The notes under the pieces are model-generated. The model searched no databases. It saw only the letters and a program-made list of their open reading frames with translations, and was not told the DNA's origin. A stretch of DNA of 64,000 bases from a candidate division WOR-3 bacterium (GTDB taxonomy: Bacteria > Hydrothermota > Tepidihabitantia > SM23-42 > JAOAFX01): contig JBDRVV010000003.1 in assembly GCA_039802005.1 (NCBI GenBank), forward strand, positions 1 to 64,000. The letters are read 5' to 3'. Positions 19,900-28,962 of this stretch are shown piece by piece; within the stretch, counting starts at the first letter, position 1; every line of letters begins with the position of its first letter. Both the position numbers and the translations under genes were made by a program.

Positions 19900-22254
19900 A
19901 TGAGGTTTTTGACTCTTACAATAATAGCCGTTATGGCTTATGCGGTTGATATCCATACCCCCTCTCCAGTAGAACCATACCTCCCTCTACCCGATGAGAA
20001 TCCCACGCTTATCTCTTTCTCCAACGGCATTGTCTTTGATACACGGACTGGTGAGCCTGAATTACCCGCAAATCTAAAGATTGATTCTTACCGCGGTCCT
20101 GGATACTATCTCATACAGGTTGATGGTCCGGTATATTCTCACTATCTTGACCAGATAAAAGAACTCGGGATTAATGTCGTTGGCTATATTCCAAATTATG
20201 CGCTAATCTCTTACGCAACTGAAGAACAGATTGCCCTTGCGAACTTAAAGCCTTTTGTCCGCTGGACCGGCATATTCCAGCCTGCATATAAACTCCAGAA
20301 GGAGGTAATGGAAGGGAGAGGAACCGCACGCGTGACGATACAATTATTCCCTGATGAAAATACCAATTCTATCGCCAGCATAATCCAATCCCTCGGCTTT
20401 GATGTCGTAGAAGTCATTGACCATAAACTATGCAAGACGATTGATGCCGTCGTAGATCTTGAAAGAATTGATAAGATTGCTAAGATCACTGGTGTCCAGT
20501 GGATCCAAATATGGTCTGAACCGACCCTTGCCAATAATAATTGTCAGTGGGTGACACAAACTGGATGGCAAAGCACGGTTCCGTCTGACCCGGCGGCAAG
20601 AAGGGTCTGGTATGCTGGCATAAGGGGAGCAGGTGTTGTCCTCAGTTCATCTGATACAGGTATACACACATCACACCAGCAATTTTATGATTCCGCATAT
20701 CCTATCACAGCACCTGGAGTATTTCCCAACCATCGGAAGGTAGTTGGCTACAAGGTCTATTCAGGTGCAGCATTCGGTGATGTTGGAGGAGGTGGCTACT
20801 GGCACGGCACACATGTCAACGGAACAGTCGCAGGAAATGATACATTATTAGGAACAAGCGCCTATGATGGTATGGCAAAAGAGGCGAAGATCTATTTCTG
20901 TGATATCGGCAGTTCATCAGGTGGACTCGTTGTCTCCACTAATCTAACCCCAATGTATGATACGATTTATCTTGGACGCGGACTTACCTATAACATCCTC
21001 CAGCACTCAGGTTCCTGGGGCTGGGCTAACTCCAGTGGGACTTATCTCACCCAGGATGCCTCAACTGATGCGTATATCTATGCCTATCCTAATTTTTTAA
21101 ATCTGTACGCTGCGGGCAACGAATATTATGCAACAAGAATTCGTAATCCAGGTATTGCCAAGAATGTGATAACGGTTGGTGCAACACAGAATGGTACTGC
21201 AGCTAATCAGATTGCCTCATTCTCCAGCCGCGGTCCAACCCAGGACAACCGAATAAAACCCAACCTCGTAGCACCGGGAGATGTTATTTATTCTGCCCAG
21301 GGTGGTACAACAAATGCATACTGGTCAATGTCCGGTACAAGCATGGCAACACCAGCAACGAATGGCTCAGTTGGTCTTATCCGACATTATTTACTCGCTG
21401 GTTATTATCCATCAGGTGCTGCGAATCCTGCAGATTCAATAAAATACCAGAGTGCGGCGCTTTTACGGGCGATGGCAATGGTTTCCTGTGACCCTAATGT
21501 CGGTTCTTATGTAATTCCGAGTTTTGATATCGGCTGGGGCAGGATTGATGTGGACAGTGTCCTTTTCTTAACCGGTGATACAAGAAAACTGATAATAAAA
21601 GATGATACGATTGGTGTTGGAACCGGCCAGTCAAAAACCGATTCATTTATTGTAACTAATTCAGCGATACCATTAAGGGTTGCCGTTGCCTGGACCGATA
21701 CTGCTGCAGCAGCGAATGCCAATCCGACACTTGTAAACGATTTGAATGTTACCCTCACCGCACCAAACGGAACATACTATCGCGGAAATCAGTATACAAG
21801 CGGGCAATCATCTGCCAATCCCACGACCTGGGATAACCGGAATGTTGAAGAATGTTTCAGGGTTAATAACCCGGTTACCGGGGTCTGGAGACTGACTGTT
21901 GCAGGTCAGAATGTGCCAAATGCACCTATGGGATTTGCCTATGCCATTACCGGTGGCATTGGAACAATCGGCATTGAAGAAAGGACAAGCAAAACCGCAA
22001 TTAAAGAAAACTTCATCTGCAATACTGTCATAAATAGATTACTAAATGTAAAATTCACACTCAATACCCAGAAATTAGTGACGATTCAGGTCTATGACCT
22101 GACTGGCAGAATGGTTGAACAGGTTCTGAATCAAAGATTGAATCCTGGCGAACACCAGATCAATCACAGACTCAATCTACCAAATGGTGTCTATTTTGTA
22201 GAACTGAAAACTGACAATTCAAAACAATTCAGCAAGGTTGTGACGATTCATTAA
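19900..22254 (+). CDS. Secreted subtilisin-like (S8) serine protease with C-terminal sorting domain
   Basis: 784 residues from the ATG at 19900; the frame is open from a TTG at 19885, but GGAGGT fixes the ATG. Signal peptide MRFLTLTIIAVMAYA. The catalytic triad is intact: Asp in SSSDTGIHTSH, His in HGTHVNGTVAGN, Ser in MSGTSMATPA. A beta-sandwich of P/Homo B type follows (VAVAWTDTAAAANANPTL ... GVWRLTVAGQ). The last ~80 residues (VQVYDLTGRMVEQ-like ... LPNGVYFVELKT) resemble the type A C-terminal sorting domain of T9SS-dependent proteins. Probably an exported degradative protease. Convergent with hisS. Confidence 0.93.
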   Translation: MRFLTLTIIAVMAYAVDIHTPSPVEPYLPLPDENPTLISFSNGIVFDTRTGEPELPANLKIDSYRGPGYYLIQVDGPVYSHYLDQIKELGINVVGYIPNYALISYATEEQIALANLKPFVRWTGIFQPAYKLQKEVMEGRGTARVTIQLFPDENTNSIASIIQSLGFDVVEVIDHKLCKTIDAVVDLERIDKIAKITGVQWIQIWSEPTLANNNCQWVTQTGWQSTVPSDPAARRVWYAGIRGAGVVLSSSDTGIHTSHQQFYDSAYPITAPGVFPNHRKVVGYKVYSGAAFGDVGGGGYWHGTHVNGTVAGNDTLLGTSAYDGMAKEAKIYFCDIGSSSGGLVVSTNLTPMYDTIYLGRGLTYNILQHSGSWGWANSSGTYLTQDASTDAYIYAYPNFLNLYAAGNEYYATRIRNPGIAKNVITVGATQNGTAANQIASFSSRGPTQDNRIKPNLVAPGDVIYSAQGGTTNAYWSMSGTSMATPATNGSVGLIRHYLLAGYYPSGAANPADSIKYQSAALLRAMAMVSCDPNVGSYVIPSFDIGWGRIDVDSVLFLTGDTRKLIIKDDTIGVGTGQSKTDSFIVTNSAIPLRVAVAWTDTAAAANANPTLVNDLNVTLTAPNGTYYRGNQYTSGQSSANPTTWDNRNVEECFRVNNPVTGVWRLTVAGQNVPNAPMGFAYAITGGIGTIGIEERTSKTAIKENFICNTVINRLLNVKFTLNTQKLVTIQVYDLTGRMVEQVLNQRLNPGEHQINHRLNLPNGVYFVELKTDNSKQFSKVVTIH

Positions 22255-22270
22255 TCTAATGGAATAAATG

Positions 22271-22299
22271 AAAAAGGGGCACCACCGGTGCCCCTTTTT
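22271..22299. terminator. Bidirectional intrinsic terminator
   Basis: A perfect 13-bp stem (A5-GGGGCACC / GGTGCCCC-T5) with a 3-nt loop between the convergent S8 protease and hisS genes. It offers a U-run in both directions. Confidence 0.92.
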
Positions 22300-22325
22300 A
22301 TTAGAATCTTTCAATAAACTTTCTC

Positions 22326-23570
22326 CTACATAATAGCATTGAGATAATTTTCTAAATCAACTTTGCTAACCTCTTTTTGTTCTCCAGTTGACATATTCTT
22401 TACTGTATATACACCTTTCTTTGCCTCATCTTCACCATAAATAATTACATAATCTGCCTGATAATGATTTGCCTCCTTTAATTGCGCCTTAATCTTATCA
22501 AGGGGATTGCCTACGAGGCAAAGTCCGTCTTTATTTATAATTATATCCCTCAATTTAATACCTTCATAAAGTAAATTTTCACCCATTATCGCAACAAAAA
22601 ATCTCTTATTCTTTTTTATTTCGGGTAGATTTTCTGGTAATGCAAGCAACATCCTCTCCACCCCCATTGCCCAGCCGATACAGGGTGTATCATTACCACC
22701 AAGTTCCTTCATCAATAAATCATATCTCCCACCGGCGACAATGGTATCCTGGGCGCCCAATCCTTGTAATTTTAATTCAAAAACAGTCCTTGTATAATAA
22801 TCAAGGCCACGCACAAGTTTTTTATTCTCAGTAAATTCAATATTTAATTTCTCAAGAAATTCCTTTGTCTTTAAATAATGAATCTGACAATCACTGCACA
22901 AATTATCCGTAATCTTGGGTGCCTCATTATAAATGTTCTGACAGTTGTTATTTTTGCAATCAAATATCCGCAAAAAATTCTTTTCAAACCGTCGCTGGCA
23001 ATCAGCACAAAGGGAATCTTTCTTTGATTTTAAAAAATCACTGAGAATCTTTTTATATTCCTGTCTGCAATTTGGGCAACCAATAGAATTCAACTCAATC
23101 AAAAAATTTGTCGCACCAATTGAATTTAAAAATCTCTTTGCCAGATTTATACATTCCGCATCATAGAACGGTGCCGATTCACCAATCAATTCAATACCAA
23201 TCTGAAGAAATTCACGATATCTGCCCTTCTGGGGCTTTTCCTTACGAAACATCTGACCGATATAAAGAAATCTGCAGGGTGGATTTATTTTATTTTCCAG
23301 AACTGCGCGCAAGACCGAAGCAGTTCCTTCAGGTCTGAGCACATACAACTTTTCGTCGTGCTCAAAGGTATACATTTCCTTTTCTACAATATCGGTATGT
23401 TCACCAATGGAACGCACAAAGAGTTCAATTGATTCAAAAGTCGGCGTCTTTATCTCTAAGAAACCATTGAGTTTAAAAAATTTTCGCGCCTGCTGATTTA
23501 TAAGTTCAATCCGTTCCAACTCCTGTCCATAAATGTCCCTTGTTCCTTTGGGCTTCTGGTATTTTGTCAT
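22326..23570 (-). CDS. hisS: Histidyl-tRNA synthetase
   Basis: Class II aminoacyl-tRNA synthetase charging tRNA-His. 414 residues. Motif 2 (FRKEKPQKGRYREFLQ), histidine-binding motif LVRGLDYYTRTVFE and GGRYD are all present, and the anticodon-binding domain is at the C-terminus. A cysteine-rich insertion (CPNCRQEY, CADCQRRF, CKNNNCQ, CSDCQ), usual for many bacterial HisRS, lies at residues about 170-235. ATG with AAGGAA upstream; overlaps the vanZ-like stop by 4 nt. Confidence 0.96.
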   Translation of the reverse strand: MTKYQKPKGTRDIYGQELERIELINQQARKFFKLNGFLEIKTPTFESIELFVRSIGEHTDIVEKEMYTFEHDEKLYVLRPEGTASVLRAVLENKINPPCRFLYIGQMFRKEKPQKGRYREFLQIGIELIGESAPFYDAECINLAKRFLNSIGATNFLIELNSIGCPNCRQEYKKILSDFLKSKKDSLCADCQRRFEKNFLRIFDCKNNNCQNIYNEAPKITDNLCSDCQIHYLKTKEFLEKLNIEFTENKKLVRGLDYYTRTVFELKLQGLGAQDTIVAGGRYDLLMKELGGNDTPCIGWAMGVERMLLALPENLPEIKKNKRFFVAIMGENLLYEGIKLRDIIINKDGLCLVGNPLDKIKAQLKEANHYQADYVIIYGEDEAKKGVYTVKNMSTGEQKEVSKVDLENYLNAIM

Positions 23571-23890
23571 TTATTCCTTCTCTTGATTAAATAAAAACAT
23601 AATAGACCGATTACCCCTGCTACCATATCGAGTACCTCAAAATCCCTTCCCGGGACGAAAATCTGCTGGACCTCCGCAGTTATTACAAGAATCAATCCTG
23701 ATAAAAAATAGACTCCTGCATCAAGAACTCTCAATCCAAATAATCCATATATAAAAAATAGCAAAAAGTGATAGAATTTATCTATAGGAACTTCTTTTAT
23801 TTTCGGCGCCTCAAGACTGGGATAACCGGTAAGAAAGAATATCACAACAATCCAGATAATCAACAATAATAAATCTATGCTACGCTTCAT
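23567..23890 (-). CDS. VanZ-like small membrane protein
   Basis: 107 residues with about four membrane segments (LLLLIIWIVVIFFLTGYPS, FYHFLLFFIYGLFGLRVL, YFLSGLILVITAEVQQIFVPGR, VAGVIGLLCFYLI). The arrangement FYHF...E(V)QQ...PGR(D)...D is typical of the VanZ/teicoplanin-resistance-like family, whose general function is unknown. It lies between rubredoxin and hisS. AAAGGT precedes the ATG. A resistance role is not implied. Confidence 0.8.
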   Translation of the reverse strand: MKRSIDLLLLIIWIVVIFFLTGYPSLEAPKIKEVPIDKFYHFLLFFIYGLFGLRVLDAGVYFLSGLILVITAEVQQIFVPGRDFEVLDMVAGVIGLLCFYLIKRRNK

Positions 23891-23901
23891 TTATAATACC
23901 T

Positions 23902-24090
23902 TTAATAAATACCGAAATCATCTCCTTCCTCACCGCAGGGTTCAAACAATTCCTTTTCCGCGCCGCACTCCGGGCATCCCCAGGAATCCGGCAATTCTTC
24001 AAAAAAGACACCCGGGGCAATCCCGCTTTCCGGGTCACCAATTTCTGGATTGTAAATATATCCACAAACTGCACAACGCCATTTTTCCAT
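23902..24090 (-). CDS. Rubredoxin
   Basis: Small one-iron electron carrier, 62 residues. Both CxxCG pairs are present: [14 protein letters not shown] near residue 6 and [13 protein letters not shown] near residue 39. The short acidic C-terminal tail ([10 protein letters not shown]) is an extension over the usual ~52 residues. AGGAGGT precedes the ATG. A likely partner is the rubrerythrin at 16971-17549. Confidence 0.96.
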   Translation of the reverse strand: MEKWRCAVCGYIYNPEIGDPESGIAPGVFFEELPDSWGCPECGAEKELFEPCGEEGDDFGIY

Positions 24091-24108
24091 TTCTACCTCC
24101 TGTTTAAA

Positions 24109-24825
24109 TTAGTCAATCACACAACAAACTTCAAGCACAAGATTGATTAACTTTTCCATACCCTGTTTGAGTTCTTCATCGGTCACAAACTTTGTAAACT
24201 CCTCACCCCTTCCCACCACATCGGAAACAAGCAGGAATGATGCAGTCTCAAGATTACTTCTATTACAGAGGTAATAAATCAAACTCGTCTCCATTTCCAC
24301 AGCAAGGATTCCTTTCCCCTGGAGTTTGGGAACATAATCCGGGTCCGGGCTATAAAATACATCAACACTTGCAATACCACCAAAATATAGATTCAATCCC
24401 ATTTTTCCCGCAATATCATCCGCTGTCTTTAATATCTTAAATGTTGCATAAGGGGCAACGGGCTCTCCATTGAGGTATGAATTCGTTGTTCCATCATAAG
24501 GTGCAGAAGTCAATGCACATATCATATCAAGTGAGTTTATGTGTTTGGCAATACCACCACAGGTTCCAATACGAATAATTCTTTTTGTATCCAGTTGTAT
24601 CAATTCTTCCACCACAATTGCGGCAGAGGGACAACCCATCCCTGTTGTCTGGACCGAAATCCTTTTGCCTTTATAAAATCCTGTATAACCAAGCAGACCC
24701 CGATTTTTGTTCACCAACCGAGCATCGCTCAATTTCTGGCTGATAACCTCTGCCCTTCCCGGGTCTCCAACGACTAATACCGTCTCTGCGTAATCACCTT
24801 TTTTTGCCCTTAAATGTATTGGCAT
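24109..24825 (-). CDS. Purine nucleoside / uridine phosphorylase family protein
   Basis: 238 residues of the PNP/UDP phosphorylase superfamily: phosphate-binding GDPGRA near 20, GMGCPSAAIVVEEL, RIGTCGGI near 87, and AVEMETSLIYYL near 175. The enzyme releases a nucleobase from a nucleoside, giving (deoxy)ribose 1-phosphate. The VSDVVGRGE segment takes the place of the catalytic SD loop of DeoD-type enzymes. Substrate preference (DeoD-like or Udp-like) is not settled. Strong Shine-Dalgarno AAAGGAGGT. First gene of a leftward set with rubredoxin, vanZ-like and hisS. Confidence 0.88.
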   Translation of the reverse strand: MPIHLRAKKGDYAETVLVVGDPGRAEVISQKLSDARLVNKNRGLLGYTGFYKGKRISVQTTGMGCPSAAIVVEELIQLDTKRIIRIGTCGGIAKHINSLDMICALTSAPYDGTTNSYLNGEPVAPYATFKILKTADDIAGKMGLNLYFGGIASVDVFYSPDPDYVPKLQGKGILAVEMETSLIYYLCNRSNLETASFLLVSDVVGRGEEFTKFVTDEELKQGMEKLINLVLEVCCVID

Positions 24826-24893
24826 TTAACCTCCTTTAATAAAACTACAAATGGTAATTGGTAACTGGTTAAAAAACATTTAACCAATCATTC

Positions 24894-26084
24894 CTATTTT
24901 GTGTTTACGGCAGCAGTATCAATGACCACTGCGAGTAAAGAATCGCGCAGGCGTTCAAAATCCTTTAGATATTCTTTTTTAACCGAAGGAGCCCTCGGTA
25001 GTTTAACAGTCAAAGGATTTATCGGTACACCGTCTTTATGCAGTTCAAAATGTAAATGTGGTCCTGTAGAAAGACCGGTTGAACCAACATAACCAATGAG
25101 TTCACCCATTTTTACATGTTTCCCCTGAAAGATTCCCTTTGCAAATCGTGATAGATGCCCGTACCGTGATTTGAAATTATTCTTGTGTTTTATCTCCACA
25201 AGATTACCATAACCACCCTTCCATCCTTTAAAACTTACATAACCATCCCCGATTGAAGAAACCGGGGTCCCAATCGGTGCTGAATAATCAAGCCCGTGGT
25301 GTGGACGCCAGACTTTTAAGATTGGATGATATCTACTTTTTGAAAAATATGAACTAATACAACTATATTTTAAAGGGGATTTGAGCAATGCTTTACGCAA
25401 GGATTCGCCTTTTAAGTTGTAATAATCATCATAACCAGTGGGGTCATTATAGTAAATACCGTAGAATTCACCAACCTTCCCCTTATATTTAACAAAAGTA
25501 ATGTTTGAATAATCTACAAATTGAGAATCACAAAATACCTTGTCAAATACAATCATAAATGAATCACCATTCTGGGTCTCGGTCGTAAAATCAATTTCCC
25601 AGGCAAAGATATCAGCGAATTTATAAACAAGCATTGGCGTCTCCCCCCTTTTTAGCATTGATTCATAAAGTGTAGAATTTATACAACCCTTCAAGGATTG
25701 TTTTACACGCGTTATATAGGGGAACTTCATCGCCAAACACATAAACTTACCATTGTTTATTACATAGTAAACATTCATCGGATTTTGAAAATATGTAAAT
25801 TTCTTGAGTACATTATTTTCTTTCAAAACAATCAACGAATCACCGGGTAAGCATCGGCGGAATGAAAAATCACATTTTTTTAAAAGTTTTATAATATCAT
25901 CGGCAAGTTTCTGATCTTTGAGAAGATCAACAAGCGCACGCTGTAAGACTTCGTTTTTTTTAAGGGTCTTTTTAACTTCAGTCAAGACCGGTTCAACCTT
26001 TTCTTCAATTTCTTTCTTTTCCTTCCGACATCCAATATTAAATACAATTAAAAAGAAGATAATGATAAAAATATATTTCTTCAT
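24894..26084 (-). CDS. M23-family peptidase, probable lipoprotein
   Basis: 396 residues. The N-terminus (MKKYIFIIIFFLIVFNIGC) is a probable lipoprotein signal with Cys19, although the -3 residue is Asn. A middle region of OapA/peptidase-associated type (residues about 75-245) leads to the LytM catalytic domain. Zinc ligands are in HHGLDYSAP and HLHFELHKDG, with GHLSRFAKG between, all intact, so it should cleave peptidoglycan cross-bridges. It starts 3 nt after the Lrp-like gene without its own Shine-Dalgarno sequence, so it is probably translationally coupled. Confidence 0.9.
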   Translation of the reverse strand: MKKYIFIIIFFLIVFNIGCRKEKKEIEEKVEPVLTEVKKTLKKNEVLQRALVDLLKDQKLADDIIKLLKKCDFSFRRCLPGDSLIVLKENNVLKKFTYFQNPMNVYYVINNGKFMCLAMKFPYITRVKQSLKGCINSTLYESMLKRGETPMLVYKFADIFAWEIDFTTETQNGDSFMIVFDKVFCDSQFVDYSNITFVKYKGKVGEFYGIYYNDPTGYDDYYNLKGESLRKALLKSPLKYSCISSYFSKSRYHPILKVWRPHHGLDYSAPIGTPVSSIGDGYVSFKGWKGGYGNLVEIKHKNNFKSRYGHLSRFAKGIFQGKHVKMGELIGYVGSTGLSTGPHLHFELHKDGVPINPLTVKLPRAPSVKKEYLKDFERLRDSLLAVVIDTAAVNTK

Positions 26085-26087
26085 AGT

Positions 26088-26990
26088 TCAAAGTGCCTTT
26101 TCTTTTAAAAAACTCTTGATCCAATCATCACAGATCTCATTATGATTTGCGATAGAAATACCATGAATTGTAATTCGCCTTTCTCTTTTTATCTGCTCCA
26201 ATATTTTAATCATATCGGAGAAACCCCACAAATCAAACTCTAACTGGAGATATTTCTTTTTGAATTTACTAAAAATATCTGCCGGAATAACATATTGTTT
26301 TAAGAATTTCTTTAATTCGTTGGGTCGCATACGCGTTGTAATTGCCAGGTGGATATGGGCAAAATTCTTTATCAGACCCCAGTTTATGTTGGGAAAAATT
26401 GAAAATACACCATGCCGATTTTTGCGGTTTTGCATTAATCTTGCCAGTTGAACATCCGCATCATTTGCAGGATTTTCCGTTATTTCATAAATTCTTGCAA
26501 AATTTATCTTTGAACGCAATACTTGATAAATCAATTGCCATTCCTCTTTGGTCAATTCATAAGGCACAGATATGTTATATTCGGCAATCTTATAGATTTC
26601 TACATACTTTACACCGAGGGTTTTATTCAATAACCGGTAGCAGTGTTTCAAATCCCTTGCGTAGAAAAAATATGAATATGAAGGAAGTATGCCATGCGGA
26701 ATTGTTGTATTAACAATCATTTCTTCGGTAAGCGGATACGTCTTTGCTATCTCTGGCTCAAAGTCAGCATCAACAAACGCACAGCCACGGTACCATTTAC
26801 CACCAGCAATCCCGGGAATGAATAATTTTATTCCGTACCCTCTTATCAACCCATGTTCTTCAAAATTCTGAATGCGCAAGAAAATTTCATCCTGTTTGAT
26901 GTGGAATTTGCTGACTATCTCATCAATCGGCACATAACCCTGGGATTCAAGATGGCGTAAAATCTTTAAATCAATCGGATCAATAATCAC
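26088..26990 (-). CDS. Lrp/AsnC-like winged-helix protein
   Basis: 300 residues. The N-terminal 60 residues match an AsnC-type helix-turn-helix (DLKILRHLESQGYVPIDEI ... GLIRGYGIKLF). The rest, about twice the size of a usual Lrp effector domain, is not recognised; a second helix-turn-helix-like unit may lie near residues 170-200. Some enzymes (for example the sirohaem decarboxylase family) share this layout, so a regulatory role is inference. The start GTG is 5 nt after the -10 box, so the mRNA is leaderless. Confidence 0.7.
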   Translation of the reverse strand: MIIDPIDLKILRHLESQGYVPIDEIVSKFHIKQDEIFLRIQNFEEHGLIRGYGIKLFIPGIAGGKWYRGCAFVDADFEPEIAKTYPLTEEMIVNTTIPHGILPSYSYFFYARDLKHCYRLLNKTLGVKYVEIYKIAEYNISVPYELTKEEWQLIYQVLRSKINFARIYEITENPANDADVQLARLMQNRKNRHGVFSIFPNINWGLIKNFAHIHLAITTRMRPNELKKFLKQYVIPADIFSKFKKKYLQLEFDLWGFSDMIKILEQIKRERRITIHGISIANHNEICDDWIKSFLKEKAL

Positions 26991-26995
26991 AATCC

Positions 26996-27023
26996 ATTAT
27001 ATTCAAATTATTTTAATAGTCAA
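26996..27023 (-). promoter_or_regulatory. Promoter of the Lrp-like gene, leaderless type
   Basis: TTGACT (27023-27018), 16 nt, TATAAT (27001-26996), 5 nt, GTG at 26990. Confidence 0.85.
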
Positions 27024-27038
27024 TATTTTTATTATTTT

Positions 27039-27785
27039 CTACTTGGTAATACAATATCTTTTGCCTTTATAACGGGGCATTGAGGAATAATCATCAACAC
27101 AATCTATTATCACCCCTCCATTTGCTTTAATAAAATCATTTAATACACTCTCTTTTATCCAGTACATATCTTTTATTCCCCAGGTCTTATATCTTAATTT
27201 TTTATATAAAAACCTTACTGGTGCAGGTATAATAAAATTTACAAACCTTCTTACCCTGTTTTTAAATCCAATGATATCGGTAGTGATTTGGAAGATAATA
27301 ACTCCGTTTTTTTTAATAATTCTCAGAAATTCCTTGATATAACTTAGTGTTAATTCAGGTGGTAAATGCTGAAAAACGATATTGGAGTAGATAAAATCAA
27401 AAACATCATTCTTAAAGATCTTTAAATCTGAACTGCAATTTAGTATATATGAACATTTTTCTTTATATTGATTATGATCACGGGCGATACGTAACATACC
27501 AAATGAAACATCAATACCTATACATTCTTCAAAATATTTACACAATGCCTGTGTCAGACGTCCAACCCCGCAACCAAAATCAAGTGCACGGTGATATTCT
27601 AAATTTAATTGGAGACCTTCCATATATTTTATAACCGCATCTATCTCATCGCGGCCTGTTTGATACAGTTCATCTATTTGCCAGCGGTTATCCTTTTTCT
27701 CAGGAAAAGGAAGGATAGACCATAATGGGTCTTTTTTAGCAAATTCCTCCCAGTTTTTACGCAGAACCTTTATACATTTTTCCAT
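27039..27785 (-). CDS. Class I SAM-dependent methyltransferase
   Basis: 248 residues. SAM-binding motif I ALDFGCGVGRLTQAL lies near residue 65, followed by the acidic loop IGIDVSFGM. FDFIYSNIVFQHLPP matches motif IV of the Methyltransf_11/25 type. The substrate cannot be read from the sequence. The ATG has no Shine-Dalgarno sequence and lies 27 nt after the bifunctional nuclease stop, so it may be the last gene of that operon. Confidence 0.85.
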   Translation of the reverse strand: MEKCIKVLRKNWEEFAKKDPLWSILPFPEKKDNRWQIDELYQTGRDEIDAVIKYMEGLQLNLEYHRALDFGCGVGRLTQALCKYFEECIGIDVSFGMLRIARDHNQYKEKCSYILNCSSDLKIFKNDVFDFIYSNIVFQHLPPELTLSYIKEFLRIIKKNGVIIFQITTDIIGFKNRVRRFVNFIIPAPVRFLYKKLRYKTWGIKDMYWIKESVLNDFIKANGGVIIDCVDDYSSMPRYKGKRYCITK

Positions 27786-27812
27786 TGTTTTTTATGAATA
27801 GGATTGTGTAAC

Positions 27813-28292
27813 TTACTTTATTTCGTATTTACCAAATTCTTCGGGTTTGGTTCCACGCAATTTGTTTTTAAGTTCTTCTTCAACACTATCACCCTTGAAT
27901 ACTATTCCATTTCTTTCCATTATATTATCTTCAACAAAGATTGCAGCATTGGAACGAAGGGCAAGGGCAATAGAATCAGAAGGACGGGCATCAACAGAAA
28001 TCATTTTACCATCAACTTCAAGATAAATTCGTGCATAATAGGTCTCGTTTTTTAAATCATTGATAACTATTTTTATAATCTTGCTTTCAAGTGCATCCAG
28101 TAATATTTTTATTAGATCGTGGGTAAGGGGTCTTACCGGTTTTATACCCTCCAGACACATTGCAATCGCCATTGCCTCATTATCACCTATCCATATCGGT
28201 AATGTCCTTTCACCATATCTTTCTTTCAATAAAACTACATAATTGTGAAACTGCTGGTCTTCAACAACGCCGCTGACAAATACCTCTAAGAT
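27813..28292 (-). CDS. Bifunctional nuclease (DUF151) family protein, probable AUC start
   Basis: A DUF151-type nuclease-fold protein. Read from TTG at 28229 it would lack the first beta-strand of the family. The frame stays open upstream and encodes ILEVFVSGVVEDQQ...YVVLLKERYGERTLPIWIG, which matches the usual beginning of the family. The only plausible initiator at that place is ATC (28292-28290), preceded by GGAGGAGGAGAA. I therefore propose an AUC start, giving 160 residues and a 7-nt overlap with the rplI stop. No ATG, GTG or TTG occurs in frame between 28292 and 28229. Last gene after rpsF-ssb-rpsR-rplI. Confidence 0.8.
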   Translation of the reverse strand: MLEVFVSGVVEDQQFHNYVVLLKERYGERTLPIWIGDNEAMAIAMCLEGIKPVRPLTHDLIKILLDALESKIIKIVINDLKNETYYARIYLEVDGKMISVDARPSDSIALALRSNAAIFVEDNIMERNGIVFKGDSVEEELKNKLRGTKPEEFGKYEIK

Positions 28293-28738
28293 TTCTCCTC
28301 CTCCACGACAACCAGTTTAAATACGGCGGTTACCTGTTGTGGTAAACGAATTGTAATATCATAAATACCGGGATGTTTTATTGGTTCATCAAGTTCAATC
28401 TGTTTTTTATCTATTTCAATCTTCTCTGCCTTCAATAATTCTACAATATCTTTGGGACCAATGGAACCGAATGATTTACCATCTATACCCGTTTTGATAG
28501 TCGTCTTTATACTTAAATTGTTTATTTTTTCCGCAATCTGCTCACTCATTTTTCTCACCTTTTCTATACCTTGAGAAAAATGTCGTTTCGACTTTTCAAG
28601 ACCCCTTATATTGCCTGCAGTAGCCGGTATCGCAAGTTTATTAGGAATGAGATAATTTCTTGCGTACCCATCCTTGACTTCAACAACTTCATTCTTTTTA
28701 CCTAATTTTGCAACATCCTTAGTAAGTATTACTTTCAT
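28286..28738 (-). CDS. rplI: 50S ribosomal protein L9
   Basis: 150 residues. The N-terminal domain (MKVILTKDVAKLGKKNEVVEVKDGYARNYLIP in essence) binds 23S rRNA, a long connecting helix covers residues about 42-75, and the C-terminal domain is complete (TGIDGKSFGSIGPKDI). The ATG is 2 nt after the rpsR stop without a Shine-Dalgarno sequence, so coupled translation is likely. Confidence 0.97.
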   Translation of the reverse strand: MKVILTKDVAKLGKKNEVVEVKDGYARNYLIPNKLAIPATAGNIRGLEKSKRHFSQGIEKVRKMSEQIAEKINNLSIKTTIKTGIDGKSFGSIGPKDIVELLKAEKIEIDKKQIELDEPIKHPGIYDITIRLPQQVTAVFKLVVVEEEKS

Positions 28739-28740
28739 AA

Positions 28741-28944
28741 CTATTTTATTTCATATGGCAAAAGGGCAATCTCACGGGCACGTTTGATTGCCTGGGCAAG
28801 TTTTCTTTGATGTTTGGCGCATAAACCAGTCAATCTCGCTGCAAGTATCTTGCCGCGTTCGTTTATATAGCCTTTTAAAAGCGCAATATCTTTATAATCT
28901 ATTACCTTTACATTGGTCTCACACAACCGACATTTTTTTGCCAC
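28741..28944 (-). CDS. rpsR: 30S ribosomal protein S18
   Basis: 67 residues with GTG start after AAAGGAG. Core motif [35 protein letters not shown] is visible in order (quoted in part: [13 protein letters not shown]). It carries an N-terminal cysteine pair (CRLCE), typical of zinc-containing S18. Between ssb and rplI, the usual order. Confidence 0.97.
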   Translation of the reverse strand: MAKKCRLCETNVKVIDYKDIALLKGYINERGKILAARLTGLCAKHQRKLAQAIKRAREIALLPYEIK

Positions 28945-28962
28945 TGTTTCTCTCCTTTTTGA

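Noticed and set aside
23567-23890. Glycopeptide-resistance gene vanZ
   Set aside because: Only family-level similarity to VanZ-like membrane proteins, and the neighbours are housekeeping genes.
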